Below are positions 9,277 to 19,700 of a DNA stretch of 64,000 bases, one piece after another. Positions within the stretch are counted from its first letter, which is position 1, and the number at the start of each line of letters is the position of its first letter. Under the pieces are notes generated by a model. The model did no database searches. It worked only from the letters and a program-made list of their open reading frames with translations, and had not been told where the DNA came from. Origin of the DNA: Bacteroidales bacterium (lineage in GTDB: Bacteria; Bacteroidota; Bacteroidia; Bacteroidales; UBA932); assembly GCA_017428035.1 (NCBI GenBank), contig JAFRRR010000023.1, forward strand, positions 1-64,000, read 5' to 3'. The position numbers were made by a program, and so were the translations under genes.

Positions 9277-9873
9277 TTATGCGTTCGCTTTTTCCCAGGC
9301 TTCTATCTTATTCTTGCTTTCCAGCAGGAAGTCTATATCATCAAGACCGTTCATTAAACAATACTTTTTATAGCCGTTCAGGTCAAAGTGCTCGCTGGCT
9401 CCGGTGGCCAGGTTGGTGACGGTCTGAGCGGGAACATCCACCTTGACCTCGGTCTTGGGATTGGCCTTGATGCAGTCAAACAGCTCAGAGAGGAACTTCT
9501 CACTGACGGTGACCGGAAGCACAAAGTTGTTGAGCTCGTTGTTGCGGTGGATATCGGCGAAGAAACTGGATATCACCACGCGGAAACCATAGCCCGCAAT
9601 GGCCCAGGCGGCGTGCTCGCGGCTGCTGCCGCTGCCAAAGTTCTTGCCTGCCACCAATATGCAGCCGCTGTAGCGGGGGTCGTTGAGCACGAACTCCGGA
9701 TTGGGCTGGCCGTCTTTCTTGTAGCGCCAGTCGCAGAACAGATTGTCTCCGAAAAACTTTTCGTCTCGGGTGGTCGCCTTCAGAAAACGGGCGGGAATTA
9801 TCTGGTCGGTGTCCACATTCTCCAGCGGAAGGGGCACGCAAGTGCTCTGAATTATATCGAATTTCTGTTTCAT
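9277..9873 (-). CDS. leuD: 3-isopropylmalate dehydratase small subunit
   Basis: A 198-residue protein with the swivel-domain signatures of aconitase-type small subunits: VDTDQIIPARFLK near residue 20 and GKNFGSGSSREHAAWAI near residue 76. It pairs with LeuC to isomerise 2- to 3-isopropylmalate. It lies 6 bp after leuC and directly before the synthase gene. Length is typical. Confidence 0.95.
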   Translation of the reverse strand: MKQKFDIIQSTCVPLPLENVDTDQIIPARFLKATTRDEKFFGDNLFCDWRYKKDGQPNPEFVLNDPRYSGCILVAGKNFGSGSSREHAAWAIAGYGFRVVISSFFADIHRNNELNNFVLPVTVSEKFLSELFDCIKANPKTEVKVDVPAQTVTNLATGASEHFDLNGYKKYCLMNGLDDIDFLLESKNKIEAWEKANA

Positions 9874-9879
9874 AGCGGC

Positions 9880-11274
9880 TTACATTAAGGTTCTGGGGTC
9901 GGTGATTACTCCGGTCACTGCGGCTGCGGCTGCGGTCAGCGGACTTGCCAGCACGGTGCGGGCGCCGGGACCCTGACGGCCCTCAAAGTTGCGGTTGGAG
10001 GTGGATACCGACAGACAGCCGGCGGGAATCTTGTCGTCGTTCATAGCCAGGCAGGCACTGCAGCCGGGCTGGCGTATCTCAAAACCGGCGGCCTCCAGCA
10101 CTTTGTCCAGCCCCTCTTTCTCTATCTGCTCCTTTACCATCCAGCTGCCGGGTACCAGCCAGCAAACCACGCCGGGGGCCTTTTTGCGGCCGGCGGCGAT
10201 GCTGGCAAACGCCCTGAAATCTTCTATGCGGCCGTTGGTACAGCTGCCACAGAACACATAGTCGACCTTTTTGCCCAGCATCTTTTCGCCGGGCTCGAAG
10301 CCCATATAGTTCAGCGAGCGCAGGAATGATGCCTGGCCGCTGCCGGGAACGCTGTTCAGCGCGGGAATAGTGCTGCAGATGCCCATACCCATACCGGGAT
10401 TGGTGCCGTAGGTCACCACAGGGGTGATGTCGGCTGCGTCATATACCACTTCGCGGTCAAACACCGCGTCGTCGCCGCTGCGGAGGGTCTTCCAATAAGC
10501 CACCGCTTTGTCCCAGTCGGCACCCTTGGGGGCGTGTTCACGGCCCTTAAGGTAGGCGAATGTCTTTTCGTCGGGGGCGACAAAGCCGCCGCGGGCACCC
10601 ATCTCTATCGAGAGGTTACAAAGTGTAAGGCGCCCCTCCATACTGAGGTCGCGCACAACACTGCCGGCATACTCCACAAAGTAGCCCGTAGCGCCGCTGG
10701 TGGACATTTTGCTCATAATATACAGGGCCACATCCTTTGCGGTGACCCCTCTATCCAGCTTACCCTCCACGCTGATGCGCATAGATTTGGGTTTTTGCTG
10801 CAGGATGCACTGCGAAGCCATCACCATTTCTACCTCGCTGGTTCCGATTCCAAAGGCAACCGCACCCACTGCACCGTGGGTGGAGGTGTGGCTGTCGCCG
10901 CAAACGATGGTCATACCGGGCAGCGAAAGGCCTCTCTCGGGCCCTACGACGTGGATAATGCCATTGCGCTTATCCATCATTCCGTAGTGTGCCAAACCGA
11001 ATTCGGCGGCGTTGGCGGCCAGGGTGTCCACCTGCTTTTTTGAAACCGGATCCTCTATGGGTTTGTCCTGGTCGTGGGTGGGGGTATTGTGGTCCGGCAT
11101 ACATACGATCTGCGCGGGTCTGAGAGGCTTGATGCCGCGCTCGCGCATACCGTCAAATGCCTGAGGTGTAGTCACTTCGTGGCAGTAGAGCCGGTCTATG
11201 TAAAGTTGGGTGGGGCCGTCCTCTACAATCTGCACGACGTGCCGGTCCCAGATTTTGTCGAAAAGTGTATTCAT
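9880..11274 (-). CDS. leuC: 3-isopropylmalate dehydratase large subunit
   Basis: A 464-residue aconitase-family protein that binds a 4Fe-4S cluster. The cysteine-bearing blocks are visible: [14 protein letters not shown] and the pair in [22 protein letters not shown] supplies substrate residues. It is the first gene of the leucine operon. Its start codon sits directly behind a hairpin plus T6 run (see 11275-11307), so there is no room for a Shine-Dalgarno sequence. Confidence 0.95.
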   Translation of the reverse strand: MNTLFDKIWDRHVVQIVEDGPTQLYIDRLYCHEVTTPQAFDGMRERGIKPLRPAQIVCMPDHNTPTHDQDKPIEDPVSKKQVDTLAANAAEFGLAHYGMMDKRNGIIHVVGPERGLSLPGMTIVCGDSHTSTHGAVGAVAFGIGTSEVEMVMASQCILQQKPKSMRISVEGKLDRGVTAKDVALYIMSKMSTSGATGYFVEYAGSVVRDLSMEGRLTLCNLSIEMGARGGFVAPDEKTFAYLKGREHAPKGADWDKAVAYWKTLRSGDDAVFDREVVYDAADITPVVTYGTNPGMGMGICSTIPALNSVPGSGQASFLRSLNYMGFEPGEKMLGKKVDYVFCGSCTNGRIEDFRAFASIAAGRKKAPGVVCWLVPGSWMVKEQIEKEGLDKVLEAAGFEIRQPGCSACLAMNDDKIPAGCLSVSTSNRNFEGRQGPGARTVLASPLTAAAAAVTGVITDPRTLM

Positions 11275-11307
11275 AAAAAAGCAGTCCGGAATTAAAGTCC
11301 GGACTGC
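11275..11307 (-). promoter_or_regulatory. hairpin and T6 tract abutting leuC start
   Basis: On the minus strand a perfect 10-bp stem (GCAGTCCGGA/TCCGGACTGC, loop of 7) is followed by six T and then at once by the leuC ATG. It has the form of an intrinsic terminator. It could end the upstream lipoprotein transcript, attenuate the leucine operon, or cap the 5' end of its mRNA. Confidence 0.6.
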
Positions 11308-11353
11308 AAAGGTTTAAAATTTTAAGCAATAAAACTAATTTTTACCGCCCGGC

Positions 11354-12706
11354 TTATCTCGTCACGGGACGGATCAGCATACCGGCGGCACGCGGGCCGT
11401 CTTCATAAACAGCAGTTTCGCCGTCCGGGCCGGGTTCAAAGCGCAAATAACGGGACAGGTTTGTGGCCGACACACTTGGCGTCCCTTGATTGGAGAACAC
11501 CGCCTCCTTTGTCCAGTACATACCCAGTTCAGGATGCTCCAGGGCCTCGCCCCACTTACTGCCTCCGGCTGGCAGGAAAATGGACTTGCCATTTACAAGG
11601 TACGTGATTTCCCAGCCACTGACAGCACCCCTTGTCTTCCATTCCCATTTATGGGTTTCGGGGCTGTTTCGGGTGTCCAGCAGTTGCTGGACTTCATAAG
11701 GATATGGCATCCCCCAATGCGCGCCGAATCTGACATACTCGGGACTCAGTTGTTGAGATGAGGGGTCGTGTTCAGCCCACAGATTAGGGGTATAGGAATA
11801 TCCGCCGTTTGAATGGTCAACTTTGGAATACTTGTCGCCGCCTGCACAATTATAATTTTCCCAGGTATAAGTCGCTTTGGTTTCCAGCTCTCCCCAGGCA
11901 TAATAATCGCCAAGTTCTTCGGGCGAACTGGCACCCAAGTTGAATTCGTGCCAATACACTTCAGTTCCAAGATAAATCGCGTGATCCGGGAGAGCAGTCT
12001 GGTTAACCGTTATCACAGCACTCCTTTCGCTGCCGTCACGGGTAGCGATGCGGACGTGCCCGGTCCTGGGCGCATTCTCGGTATTTGCGGCAACCTGGAA
12101 ATAAATGGAATATTCCCCGGTAGTCGTGTTATAATATGAGTCATAACTCTCGCTGATCCAATCTTTTGCGTCATCTGAAGGGAGTAAGACCAAATCCGGA
12201 TTGGGAGCGTCCAATTGGACAATGGCCGTAAAGTAACTACTAACATTCGCACTCCAGTTTGAGAACCTGGCTTCGATCTGACGGTTTTCGATTTTGGTGT
12301 CATCCTGCGAATTCCAGATGTAGTTTATGACGATATTCTCCGGAACCACCTCCTCGGGCGCCTGGGACACGGTTATCTGCTTCTCTATGCCGCCTGCCTT
12401 AATTGTAATCTTGGCCGAGCGGGTCTCTCCGGTCTCGTTGGGCTCCAGCGTCACGGTGACTGCCGCGGCATTTTCACTCGCATTTCCTGACAAAGGGGTC
12501 ACTTTGCACCAGGTTTCGGAACTTGTCAAAGACCAGTCGTTATTTGCCACAAATGTAAAAGTGGCTGTGTTTTCACCGGCCGGCACCAGGATGGTGGGGG
12601 TATTGATTTCGATGGATGGGTCGGGATCGGGCACCTGCTTTTTGCAGGCCGACACCAGGCTCAGGGCAAATACTGCCGCCAGAGCGATGGAAAGGATTCT
12701 TTTCAT
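11354..12706 (-). CDS. BACON-domain lipoprotein with FISUMP-like C-terminal domain
   Basis: A 450-residue lipoprotein: the leader ends in SLVSAC with Cys21 as lipidation site. Residues about 35-115 form a BACON domain (WCKVTPLSGNA, then a repeat of alternating T/V ending ITVSQAP). A second BACON-like module ends near 235 (AVITVNQTAL). Residues 245-450 resemble the Fibrobacter succinogenes major paralogous domain, rich in W, Y and G and ending GMLIRPVTR. BACON domains are thought to bind carbohydrate or mucin on the cell surface. It is divergent from the starch locus and may belong to the same surface system. Confidence 0.8.
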   Translation of the reverse strand: MKRILSIALAAVFALSLVSACKKQVPDPDPSIEINTPTILVPAGENTATFTFVANNDWSLTSSETWCKVTPLSGNASENAAAVTVTLEPNETGETRSAKITIKAGGIEKQITVSQAPEEVVPENIVINYIWNSQDDTKIENRQIEARFSNWSANVSSYFTAIVQLDAPNPDLVLLPSDDAKDWISESYDSYYNTTTGEYSIYFQVAANTENAPRTGHVRIATRDGSERSAVITVNQTALPDHAIYLGTEVYWHEFNLGASSPEELGDYYAWGELETKATYTWENYNCAGGDKYSKVDHSNGGYSYTPNLWAEHDPSSQQLSPEYVRFGAHWGMPYPYEVQQLLDTRNSPETHKWEWKTRGAVSGWEITYLVNGKSIFLPAGGSKWGEALEHPELGMYWTKEAVFSNQGTPSVSATNLSRYLRFEPGPDGETAVYEDGPRAAGMLIRPVTR

Positions 12707-12753
12707 ACGTCGTTGGGTTTGTGTTGATTTCTGGTAAAGGTATAATCATTTAA

Positions 12754-12767
12754 TCTATTGCGCAATA
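12754..12767. promoter_or_regulatory. perfect 14-bp palindrome between divergent genes
   Basis: CTATTGCGCAATAG is a perfect palindrome with a TTGCGCAA core. It lies between the BACON lipoprotein start (12706, minus) and malQ (12844, plus). LacI/GalR-family operators often have such a CG-centred core, so it may be an operator for the starch genes. No regulator gene is in the window. Confidence 0.4.
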
Positions 12768-12808
12768 GGGTCTGTGACAATTAGTTCGTTTTTCTTTAAA
12801 ATATTAAC

Positions 12809-12816
12809 TATTTTTG
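12809..12816 (+). promoter_or_regulatory. Bacteroidetes -7 box (TATTTTTG) before malQ
   Basis: Exact TAnnTTTG match 27 bp before the malQ ATG. The region around it is very AT-rich. No clear TTG at -33. Confidence 0.45.
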
Positions 12817-12843
12817 TAAGATTACTATTCAAAAATAAGACTT

Positions 12844-15372
12844 ATGACTGTTATTTTTCAAGTTAATTACAATACCGCTTGGGGCGAGAGTCTGGCTCTA
12901 AGAACAGCAAAGAAACAGCATGCTATGGATTATGTGGGAGGCGGCCTCTGGCAGGTGACGCTAAAAGGCAATCAGATAAAGAATGGCGACTGCTACACAT
13001 ATATACTGTTGCGTGACGGCAAGCCGGCCCGCTACGAGTGGCGCACCCACAGGTTCGAGGCTCCGGCGGCCGAAACCAGGGAGGCCGGAGAGAAAAAGGC
13101 CTCGGGGAAAACCGGGAATAGCGCCGGGCTGGCCGTGACTCTGCGCGACCGCTGGATTGACCGGCCCCAGGACAGCGCTTTCTGGAGCGCCGCCTTCAAG
13201 GATATCATCTTCCAGCGCAATCAGCGGAAAGACAACCAGTCTGCCGCTAAAGCAGAAAGGGCCGGGCAAACAGCCAAAGCCCCCAAGGCAAAGGGCAGCC
13301 TGGTGCTGAAGACCGCTGCGGCAGATATCCGCCCGGGCCAGAGGCTGGCCATTACCGGCAGCATCAAGGTGCTGGGCGAGTGGAAAAAGGCTGTGCCGAT
13401 GGACGAGAGCGACTTCCCCTGGTGGAAGACCGCCATAGATGCCGAAGGGGCATTCGAGTATAAATATGTACTTACCGATGCCGAAAGCGGCGAAATAGTG
13501 CTTTGGGAAACAGGCCCCAACCGCCGCGCCGCCACCCCTCTGGGCAAGGAGGCGCTGGTGCGGGAAGATGCCCGCCCGCAGTTTGCCGCAGCGCCCTGGC
13601 GCGGTGCCGGAGTGGCGATTCCCGTGTTCTCTATCCGCACAGAAGATAGTTTTGGCGTGGGCGAATTCCACGACATAAAGAAGATGGTGGACTGGGCGGT
13701 GGCCACCGGGCAGAATTTCATCCAGCTGCTACCGGTGAACGACACCTCTATGACCGGCACCTGGCAGGATTCATATCCTTACAATGCCGTCAGCTCGTTT
13801 GCGCTGCATCCGCAGTTCATACATCTGCCCGACGCCGGGGTAAAGCAAACCAAAGCCGTCAAAGACCTGCAGGCAGAGCTCAACGCCCTGCCCAAAGTCG
13901 ATTACGAAAAGGTTAACCAGGCCAAGATGCGCCTGCTGAAAAAGGTGTTCGACTCCAAGGCGCCCGCTCTGGCAGACGACAAAGACTACCAGGCCTTCCT
14001 GAAACTGAACGACTTCTGGCTGCTCCCCTACGCCGTATTCTGCTGCCTGAGAGACGAAAACAAAACGGTGGACTGGCGCAAATGGGGCAAAAACGCAAAG
14101 TACACCCGCAAGAAGGCCGATGCCTACGCCGCCGCCCATCCCGGCGAAGTGTCTTTCTGGTGCTGGCTGCAATATCTTCTGGACACCCAGCTTAAGGATG
14201 CCGTGGCCTATGCCCACAGCCACCGAGTGGCCATCAAGGGCGACCTTCCGATAGGCGTGAGTCCCGTGAGCGCCGACGCCTGGACCAATCCCGACCTCTT
14301 CAACCTGGATATGCAGGCGGGTGCACCGCCGGATGCTTTCAGCGCCGACGGCCAGAACTGGGGCTTCCCCACCTACAACTGGGACAAGATGGCCCAGGAC
14401 GGCTTTGCCTGGTGGCGGGCCCGTCTGGAAAAGATGAGCGAATACTTTGACGCATACCGAATTGACCACATCCTGGGATTCTTCCGCATCTGGGAAATTC
14501 CCGCCAAGTATAAGAGCGGTCTTATGGGACACTTTGCCCCCGCCCTGCCCTACAGCGCAGAAGAGCTGAAACAGAAGGGCTTTGATGTATCCACCGGCGC
14601 CTATGTGACCCCCGGCGAAAGCGAGACCGACGTGCTGTTTGTAGAGGATCCCCGCAAGAAAAACTTCTGGCATCCCCGCATCAGCGCCCAGTTCACCGCC
14701 GCCTACGACAAATTGGAGCCCTGGCAGAAAGACAGCTTCAACGCTCTCTACAACGACTTTTTCTACCATCGCCACGAAGAGTTCTGGCGCGAGAGCGCTA
14801 TGAAAAAGCTCCCCAGCCTGATCCGCTCTACCGATATGCTCAGTTGTGGCGAAGACCTGGGTATGATACCCGGCTGCGTCGCCTCCGTGATGGAAGAGCT
14901 CAACATTCTGAGTCTGGAAATCCAGCGTATGCCCAAGGACCCGAGGCAGGATTTCGCCGACCCGGCCCGCTACCCTTACTACTGCGTCTGCGCCACCGGC
15001 ACCCACGACACATCTCCCCTGAGGGCCTGGTGGGAAGAGGACCGTGCCCTCACGCAGAAGTATTTCAACACAATGATGCACTGCGAGGGCGACGCCCCCT
15101 ATTTCTGCGAGAGCTGGGCGGCCGAGATGATTATCCGCGCCCACCTGTGCTCCCCCGCAATGCTGGCTATACTGCCGCTTCAGGACTGGCTGGCCACCGA
15201 CGCCGAAATGCGGTACCAGGGCGACCCCGCAGACGAGCGCATCAACATCCCCGCCAACCCGCGTCACTACTGGCGCTGGCGTATGCACAAGACTGTGGAA
15301 CAATTAATTGCAGACAAATCCTTAAGCGAGCGCATTAAAACGATGATTTGTGATGCAGCCCGTGGCGTTTAG
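12844..15372 (+). CDS. malQ: 4-alpha-glucanotransferase with starch-binding N-terminus (GH77)
   Basis: An 842-residue cytoplasmic enzyme of the long, plant-DPE2-like type. Two CBM20-like modules occupy about residues 1-75 and 155-225, followed by the GH77 barrel. Catalytic residues are visible: nucleophile D541 in AYRIDHILGFF, acid/base E670 in CGEDLGMIP, and D722 in THDTSPLRAW. It disproportionates maltose and maltodextrins, releasing glucose. It has no leader. It stands first in the starch locus, and the sugar carrier that would supply its substrate starts 61 bp downstream from a separate promoter. Confidence 0.93.
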   Translation: MTVIFQVNYNTAWGESLALRTAKKQHAMDYVGGGLWQVTLKGNQIKNGDCYTYILLRDGKPARYEWRTHRFEAPAAETREAGEKKASGKTGNSAGLAVTLRDRWIDRPQDSAFWSAAFKDIIFQRNQRKDNQSAAKAERAGQTAKAPKAKGSLVLKTAAADIRPGQRLAITGSIKVLGEWKKAVPMDESDFPWWKTAIDAEGAFEYKYVLTDAESGEIVLWETGPNRRAATPLGKEALVREDARPQFAAAPWRGAGVAIPVFSIRTEDSFGVGEFHDIKKMVDWAVATGQNFIQLLPVNDTSMTGTWQDSYPYNAVSSFALHPQFIHLPDAGVKQTKAVKDLQAELNALPKVDYEKVNQAKMRLLKKVFDSKAPALADDKDYQAFLKLNDFWLLPYAVFCCLRDENKTVDWRKWGKNAKYTRKKADAYAAAHPGEVSFWCWLQYLLDTQLKDAVAYAHSHRVAIKGDLPIGVSPVSADAWTNPDLFNLDMQAGAPPDAFSADGQNWGFPTYNWDKMAQDGFAWWRARLEKMSEYFDAYRIDHILGFFRIWEIPAKYKSGLMGHFAPALPYSAEELKQKGFDVSTGAYVTPGESETDVLFVEDPRKKNFWHPRISAQFTAAYDKLEPWQKDSFNALYNDFFYHRHEEFWRESAMKKLPSLIRSTDMLSCGEDLGMIPGCVASVMEELNILSLEIQRMPKDPRQDFADPARYPYYCVCATGTHDTSPLRAWWEEDRALTQKYFNTMMHCEGDAPYFCESWAAEMIIRAHLCSPAMLAILPLQDWLATDAEMRYQGDPADERINIPANPRHYWRWRMHKTVEQLIADKSLSERIKTMICDAARGV

Positions 15373-15382
15373 GCATCATTAT

Positions 15383-15413
15383 TTGGAAATTACAAATAAT
15401 TGATTTAGCTTTG
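15383..15413 (+). promoter_or_regulatory. promoter of the MFS-susCDEG operon
   Basis: TTG (15383-15385), 20-bp spacer and TAGCTTTG (15406-15413) match the Bacteroidetes consensus. It sits in the short gap after malQ, so the transport and amylase genes can be expressed apart from malQ. Confidence 0.65.
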
Positions 15414-15433
15414 TTAGCTTTTTTCGCCAAAAA

Positions 15434-16771
15434 ATGAAAAATCGTAACTTAAGCAATAAGCAGCTTTTCAATTTGAACTTCGGCTATTTCGGGGTTCAGA
15501 TTGCATATGCACTGCAAAGCGCCAACATTTCGCGCATATTCGCCACCCTGGGCGCAGACCCGCATCAGCTGAGTTTCTTCTGGATTCTCCCGCCGCTGAT
15601 GGGTATGATAGTCCAGCCGCTGATTGGCAAGTGGAGCGACCGCACCTGGTGCCGTATGGGCCGCCGCAAACCCTACCTGCTGGTGGGCGCCATCATCGCC
15701 GTGCTGGTTATGGCTTTCCTGCCCAACGCCGGCAGCCTGCACTTCTCCACCAAAATCTTCCTGGGCCTGAATATGGCTATGTGGTTCGGCCTGTTCTCCC
15801 TTATCTTCCTGGACACCAGCATCAATGTGGCTATGCAGCCCTTCAAGATGATGGTGGGCGACCTGGTCAACGAACAGCAGAAGGCCAAAGCCTATTCCAT
15901 CCAGAGCTTCCTGTGCAACGCCGGCAGCCTGGTGGGCTATCTGCTCCCCATATTCCTGACCTGGATAGGCATCGCCAACCAGGCGCCGGAAGGCGTCGTG
16001 CCGCCCAGCGTAGTGATTTCGTTCTATTCCGGCGCCGTGATTCTGATTCTGTGCGTGCTGTATACCTTCCTGAACGTGAAGGAAATGCCACCGGCAGAGT
16101 ATGCCGAATTCCACGGCATAGACACCGAGAAGACCGCCGGGAAGAAAGAGGGGCTTATCTCCCTGCTATTCAAGGCTCCCAAGGTATTCTGGACGGTGGG
16201 TCTGGTGCAGTTCTTCTGCTGGGCCGCCTTCCTGTATATGTGGACCTACACCAATGGCACCCTGGCCTATAACTGCTGGGGCGGCGCCACCGACACCGCA
16301 TCGGCCGCCTACCAGGCCGCCGGCAACTGGGTCGGCGTGGTGTTCGCCGTGCAGGCCGTGGGCTCCATCCTCTGGGCGCTGATGCTCCCGCGCTTCAAGA
16401 ATCTCAAGACTGCTTACATCGTGAGCCTTCTGATTGGCGCCTTGGGCTTTATAGCCGTGGCGTTTATCCACGACAAATACCTGGCCTGCGCTGCCTACTT
16501 CCTGATTGGCGCTGCCTGGGCGGCAATGCTGGCCCTGCCGTTCACCCTGCTGACCAACGCCCTGGAAGGCAACCCTTATATGGGTTCTTACCTGGGCCTT
16601 TTCAACGGCACCATCTGCCTGCCGCAGATTGTGGCTGCCGCCACCGGCGGCCTGGTGCTCAAGGCAGTGGGCGGGGCGCAGAGTTCTATGCTGATTATGG
16701 CGGGCATCTACCTGATAATAGGTGCCGCCGCCGTGCTGCTCGTGAAAGTGAAATCAACAACCAACCAATAA
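15434..16771 (+). CDS. MFS sugar transporter (SLC45/maltose-type)
   Basis: A 445-residue integral membrane protein with about 12 membrane segments. The N-terminal half has NFGYFGVQIAYALQSANISR and, in the loop between segments 2 and 3, GKWSDRTWCRMGRRKPYLL, the signature of the sucrose/maltose (SLC45-like, GPH-related) carriers. It should import maltose or short maltodextrins across the inner membrane with a cation. The position between malQ and susC supports that substrate. A hydrophilic loop of about 30 residues in the middle separates the two halves. Confidence 0.88.
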   Translation: MKNRNLSNKQLFNLNFGYFGVQIAYALQSANISRIFATLGADPHQLSFFWILPPLMGMIVQPLIGKWSDRTWCRMGRRKPYLLVGAIIAVLVMAFLPNAGSLHFSTKIFLGLNMAMWFGLFSLIFLDTSINVAMQPFKMMVGDLVNEQQKAKAYSIQSFLCNAGSLVGYLLPIFLTWIGIANQAPEGVVPPSVVISFYSGAVILILCVLYTFLNVKEMPPAEYAEFHGIDTEKTAGKKEGLISLLFKAPKVFWTVGLVQFFCWAAFLYMWTYTNGTLAYNCWGGATDTASAAYQAAGNWVGVVFAVQAVGSILWALMLPRFKNLKTAYIVSLLIGALGFIAVAFIHDKYLACAAYFLIGAAWAAMLALPFTLLTNALEGNPYMGSYLGLFNGTICLPQIVAAATGGLVLKAVGGAQSSMLIMAGIYLIIGAAAVLLVKVKSTTNQ

Positions 16772-16794
16772 TAAGTTTAACTAATCAACATCTG

Positions 16795-19700
16795 ATGAAA
16801 AGATTTCTAACCGCAGTTGCTGCCATACTCCTTCTGGGAGGTATGTTCAGCACTCCTGCATCCGCTCAGGGCGGATATCAGGTTAAAGGAGTCGTAGTCG
16901 ATGCCCTGGGCCCCGTATACGGTGCCACGGTGATGGAGAAAAACACCACCAACGGTGTCTCCACCGGCATCGACGGCGATTTTGTCCTTAATGTCGCAAG
17001 TGCGGATGCAATCGTGGAGGTCAGCTGCATCGGCTACACCAGCCAGTCCTACGCAGCGAGCGCCTTCCCTGCAACCGTCACCCTCGTTGAGGACAATGAG
17101 TTTCTGGACGAAGTAGTCGTCATTGGATACGGCTCACAGACCAAGAAAGAGGTCACCGGTAGTGTGGCATCCCTCAAACCCGACGACTTCAACCAAGGTA
17201 CAGTGGCCAACCCTATGGGTTTGCTGCAAGGTAAGGTGGCCGGCCTCAACGTTATCAAGAACGGCGGTGACGACCCCGCACAGAACAGCTACAACGTGCA
17301 GTTGCGCGGTGTCGGTTCGCTGAACGGTTCTACCGAACCCCTCTATGTGATAGACGGTGTGCCCGGCGGTAGCCTTTCCAGCGTGAATCCTGCCGACATC
17401 GAATCTATCGATATTCTCAAGGACGGTTCTGCCGCAGCCATCTACGGTACCCGTGCCAACGCCGGCGTCATCCTGATCACCACCCGCCGCGGCAACAAGG
17501 ACGGTGCTTTCTCTGCCGAGTATAACGGCAGCGCCAGCGTGGGCTTCATCTGCAACGTGCCGCGCGTGCTCACCGCCGCTGAATACCGCGAAAAGATGGT
17601 GGCCAAGGGACTCGGTACAGATTTCGGTGCAGATACCGATTGGGTTAAGGAGATTTCCCGCAACCCCGTTTCGCACAGCCACAACGTGTCCATCACCGGC
17701 GGCACGGAGAAGTTTAACTACCGCGCCTCCGTCGGCTACCGCAACCTGCAGGGTATCGCCCGCAAGAGCGATTTTGACGAGCTGCAGGGCCGTTTCGCCG
17801 CAGATCAGAAGGCGTTCAACGACAAATTGCAGATTTCCTACGACTTCTCCTACACCCGTGGCTTGAAGGACTGGGCCAATTACGACAACTTTAACCAGGC
17901 CATCCGTTCCAACCCCACGATGCCCGTGATGAGCGACGACCCGAAATTTGACAAATATCTCCACTATTTCGAGTCCGACAACTTCTACACCCGCAACCCG
18001 GTGTCTGACATAGAGCAGACCACCAACCAGCAGAAGGATCAAAATATAATTGGCAGCGTACGGGCTTCTTTGGATATCGTGCGCGGTCTTAAGTTCACCA
18101 CTGCATATTCCATTCAGGAAAGCTCTACCTGGAACGGCAAGTATCAGAACAGCACCCTGCGCGAGGTCTATGGCCGCAAAGGTGTCGCAAGCCAGAGCTA
18201 CGCCGCTATTACCCAGCAGGTTATTGAGAACACCCTGAACTATATGGGCAGCGCCGGCCGTCACAACTATCAGTTCCTGCTTGGCCAGAGCTACCAGACC
18301 AACCTTTCCCAGGGCTTCTCTGCCAACAACTCCATTTTCCCTCTGGACAAACTTCTGTTCAACAATCTCGGCCTTGGCGAGGGTAAACTCTCCGGCAAGA
18401 GTGACGAGGCAAACCAGAACAGTTACAAGTATAAAGACAAGCTGGCTTCATTCTTCGTGCGTGGTATGTACAACTTTGCCGGCAAATACTTCCTCAGCGC
18501 CAGCGCCCGTCTGGAGGGCAGCTCCAAGTTCGGCGCCAAGGCACATCCCGTGCTTGGCCCGTGGGGTCTGTTCCCCTCTGTTTCAGCAAGCTGGATCATT
18601 TCTGAAGAGGACTTTATGCAGAACGCCACCTGGCTGGACGAGCTCAAACTCCGCGCCGGCTACGGTGTTACCGGTAATATGCCCGGCAGTTCCTACCTCT
18701 ATCTGATGCTGGTAGGACCTGGTGGCGACTATCTTTTCTCCGACGGCGCGTTTATCCGCCCCTGGGGCCCCCAGACCAACGTAAACGAGTACATCCGCTG
18801 GGAAGAGAAGCGCGAGACCAACGTCGGTATCGACTTCGCTATGCTGGAAGGCCGTATCTGGGGTAATCTGGACGGCTATTTCCGCAACACCACCAACCTT
18901 CTCTACGAATACAGCGTCCCTCTGACCGGCGGTAATGTCACCGACAAGAAGTGGGACAATTACGGACAGATTCACAACTACGGCGTTGAATTCAACATCA
19001 ACGGTATTCTGGTCAAGACCCGCGACTTCAACTGGACCGCAGGTGTGAACGCCGCCTGGAACCGCAACCGCGTGGTACGCATCACCGGCGAGCAATACGG
19101 TGAGACAGACGCCGAAGGCAACCATATCGCCGCTTACCAGAATGTCGGCTACATCTCCTCCGGAGACGGCGAAACCGGCAATTACGTGATGCGCCTGGTA
19201 GAGGGCGAGGCTGTGGGCAACTACTACGGCTTCCGCTACGCCGGTATCAAGGAAAACGGCGAATGGGCATTCTTCTCTTCGCAGGAGGCTTACGAGAAAG
19301 GCCAGGGTGTCACCACCGACCCCAACGACAACAACAAGATGGTGCTGGGCAACGCATTCCCCCTGGTTACGCTGGGCTTCTACACAAACCTCAAGTACAA
19401 GGCATTTGACCTCGGCCTGAACTTCCGCGGCCAGATAGGCGGTCTTTACTTTAACGAGACCCGCTACTTCTACGAGAATACCCGCGGTACCGAGAATGTG
19501 CTGCTGAGCTCTTTCAGCGGTGATGCCGAGAAACTCACCCACTGGATCGACCATCCGGAGAGCACCAAGGCCTCCCTGCGCCGCTTCTCCGACTTCTATC
19601 TGGAGGATGCTACCTTCATCAAACTTAACGATCTGACCCTGGGCTGGACTCCTGTCCTCAAGGGTTCCTTCACAGACTATGTAAAGGCTCTGCGCGTATA

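Noticed and set aside
13771-15303. 510-codon open frame antisense to malQ
   Set aside because: malQ has full GH77 catalytic motifs on the plus strand; the antisense frame has none.
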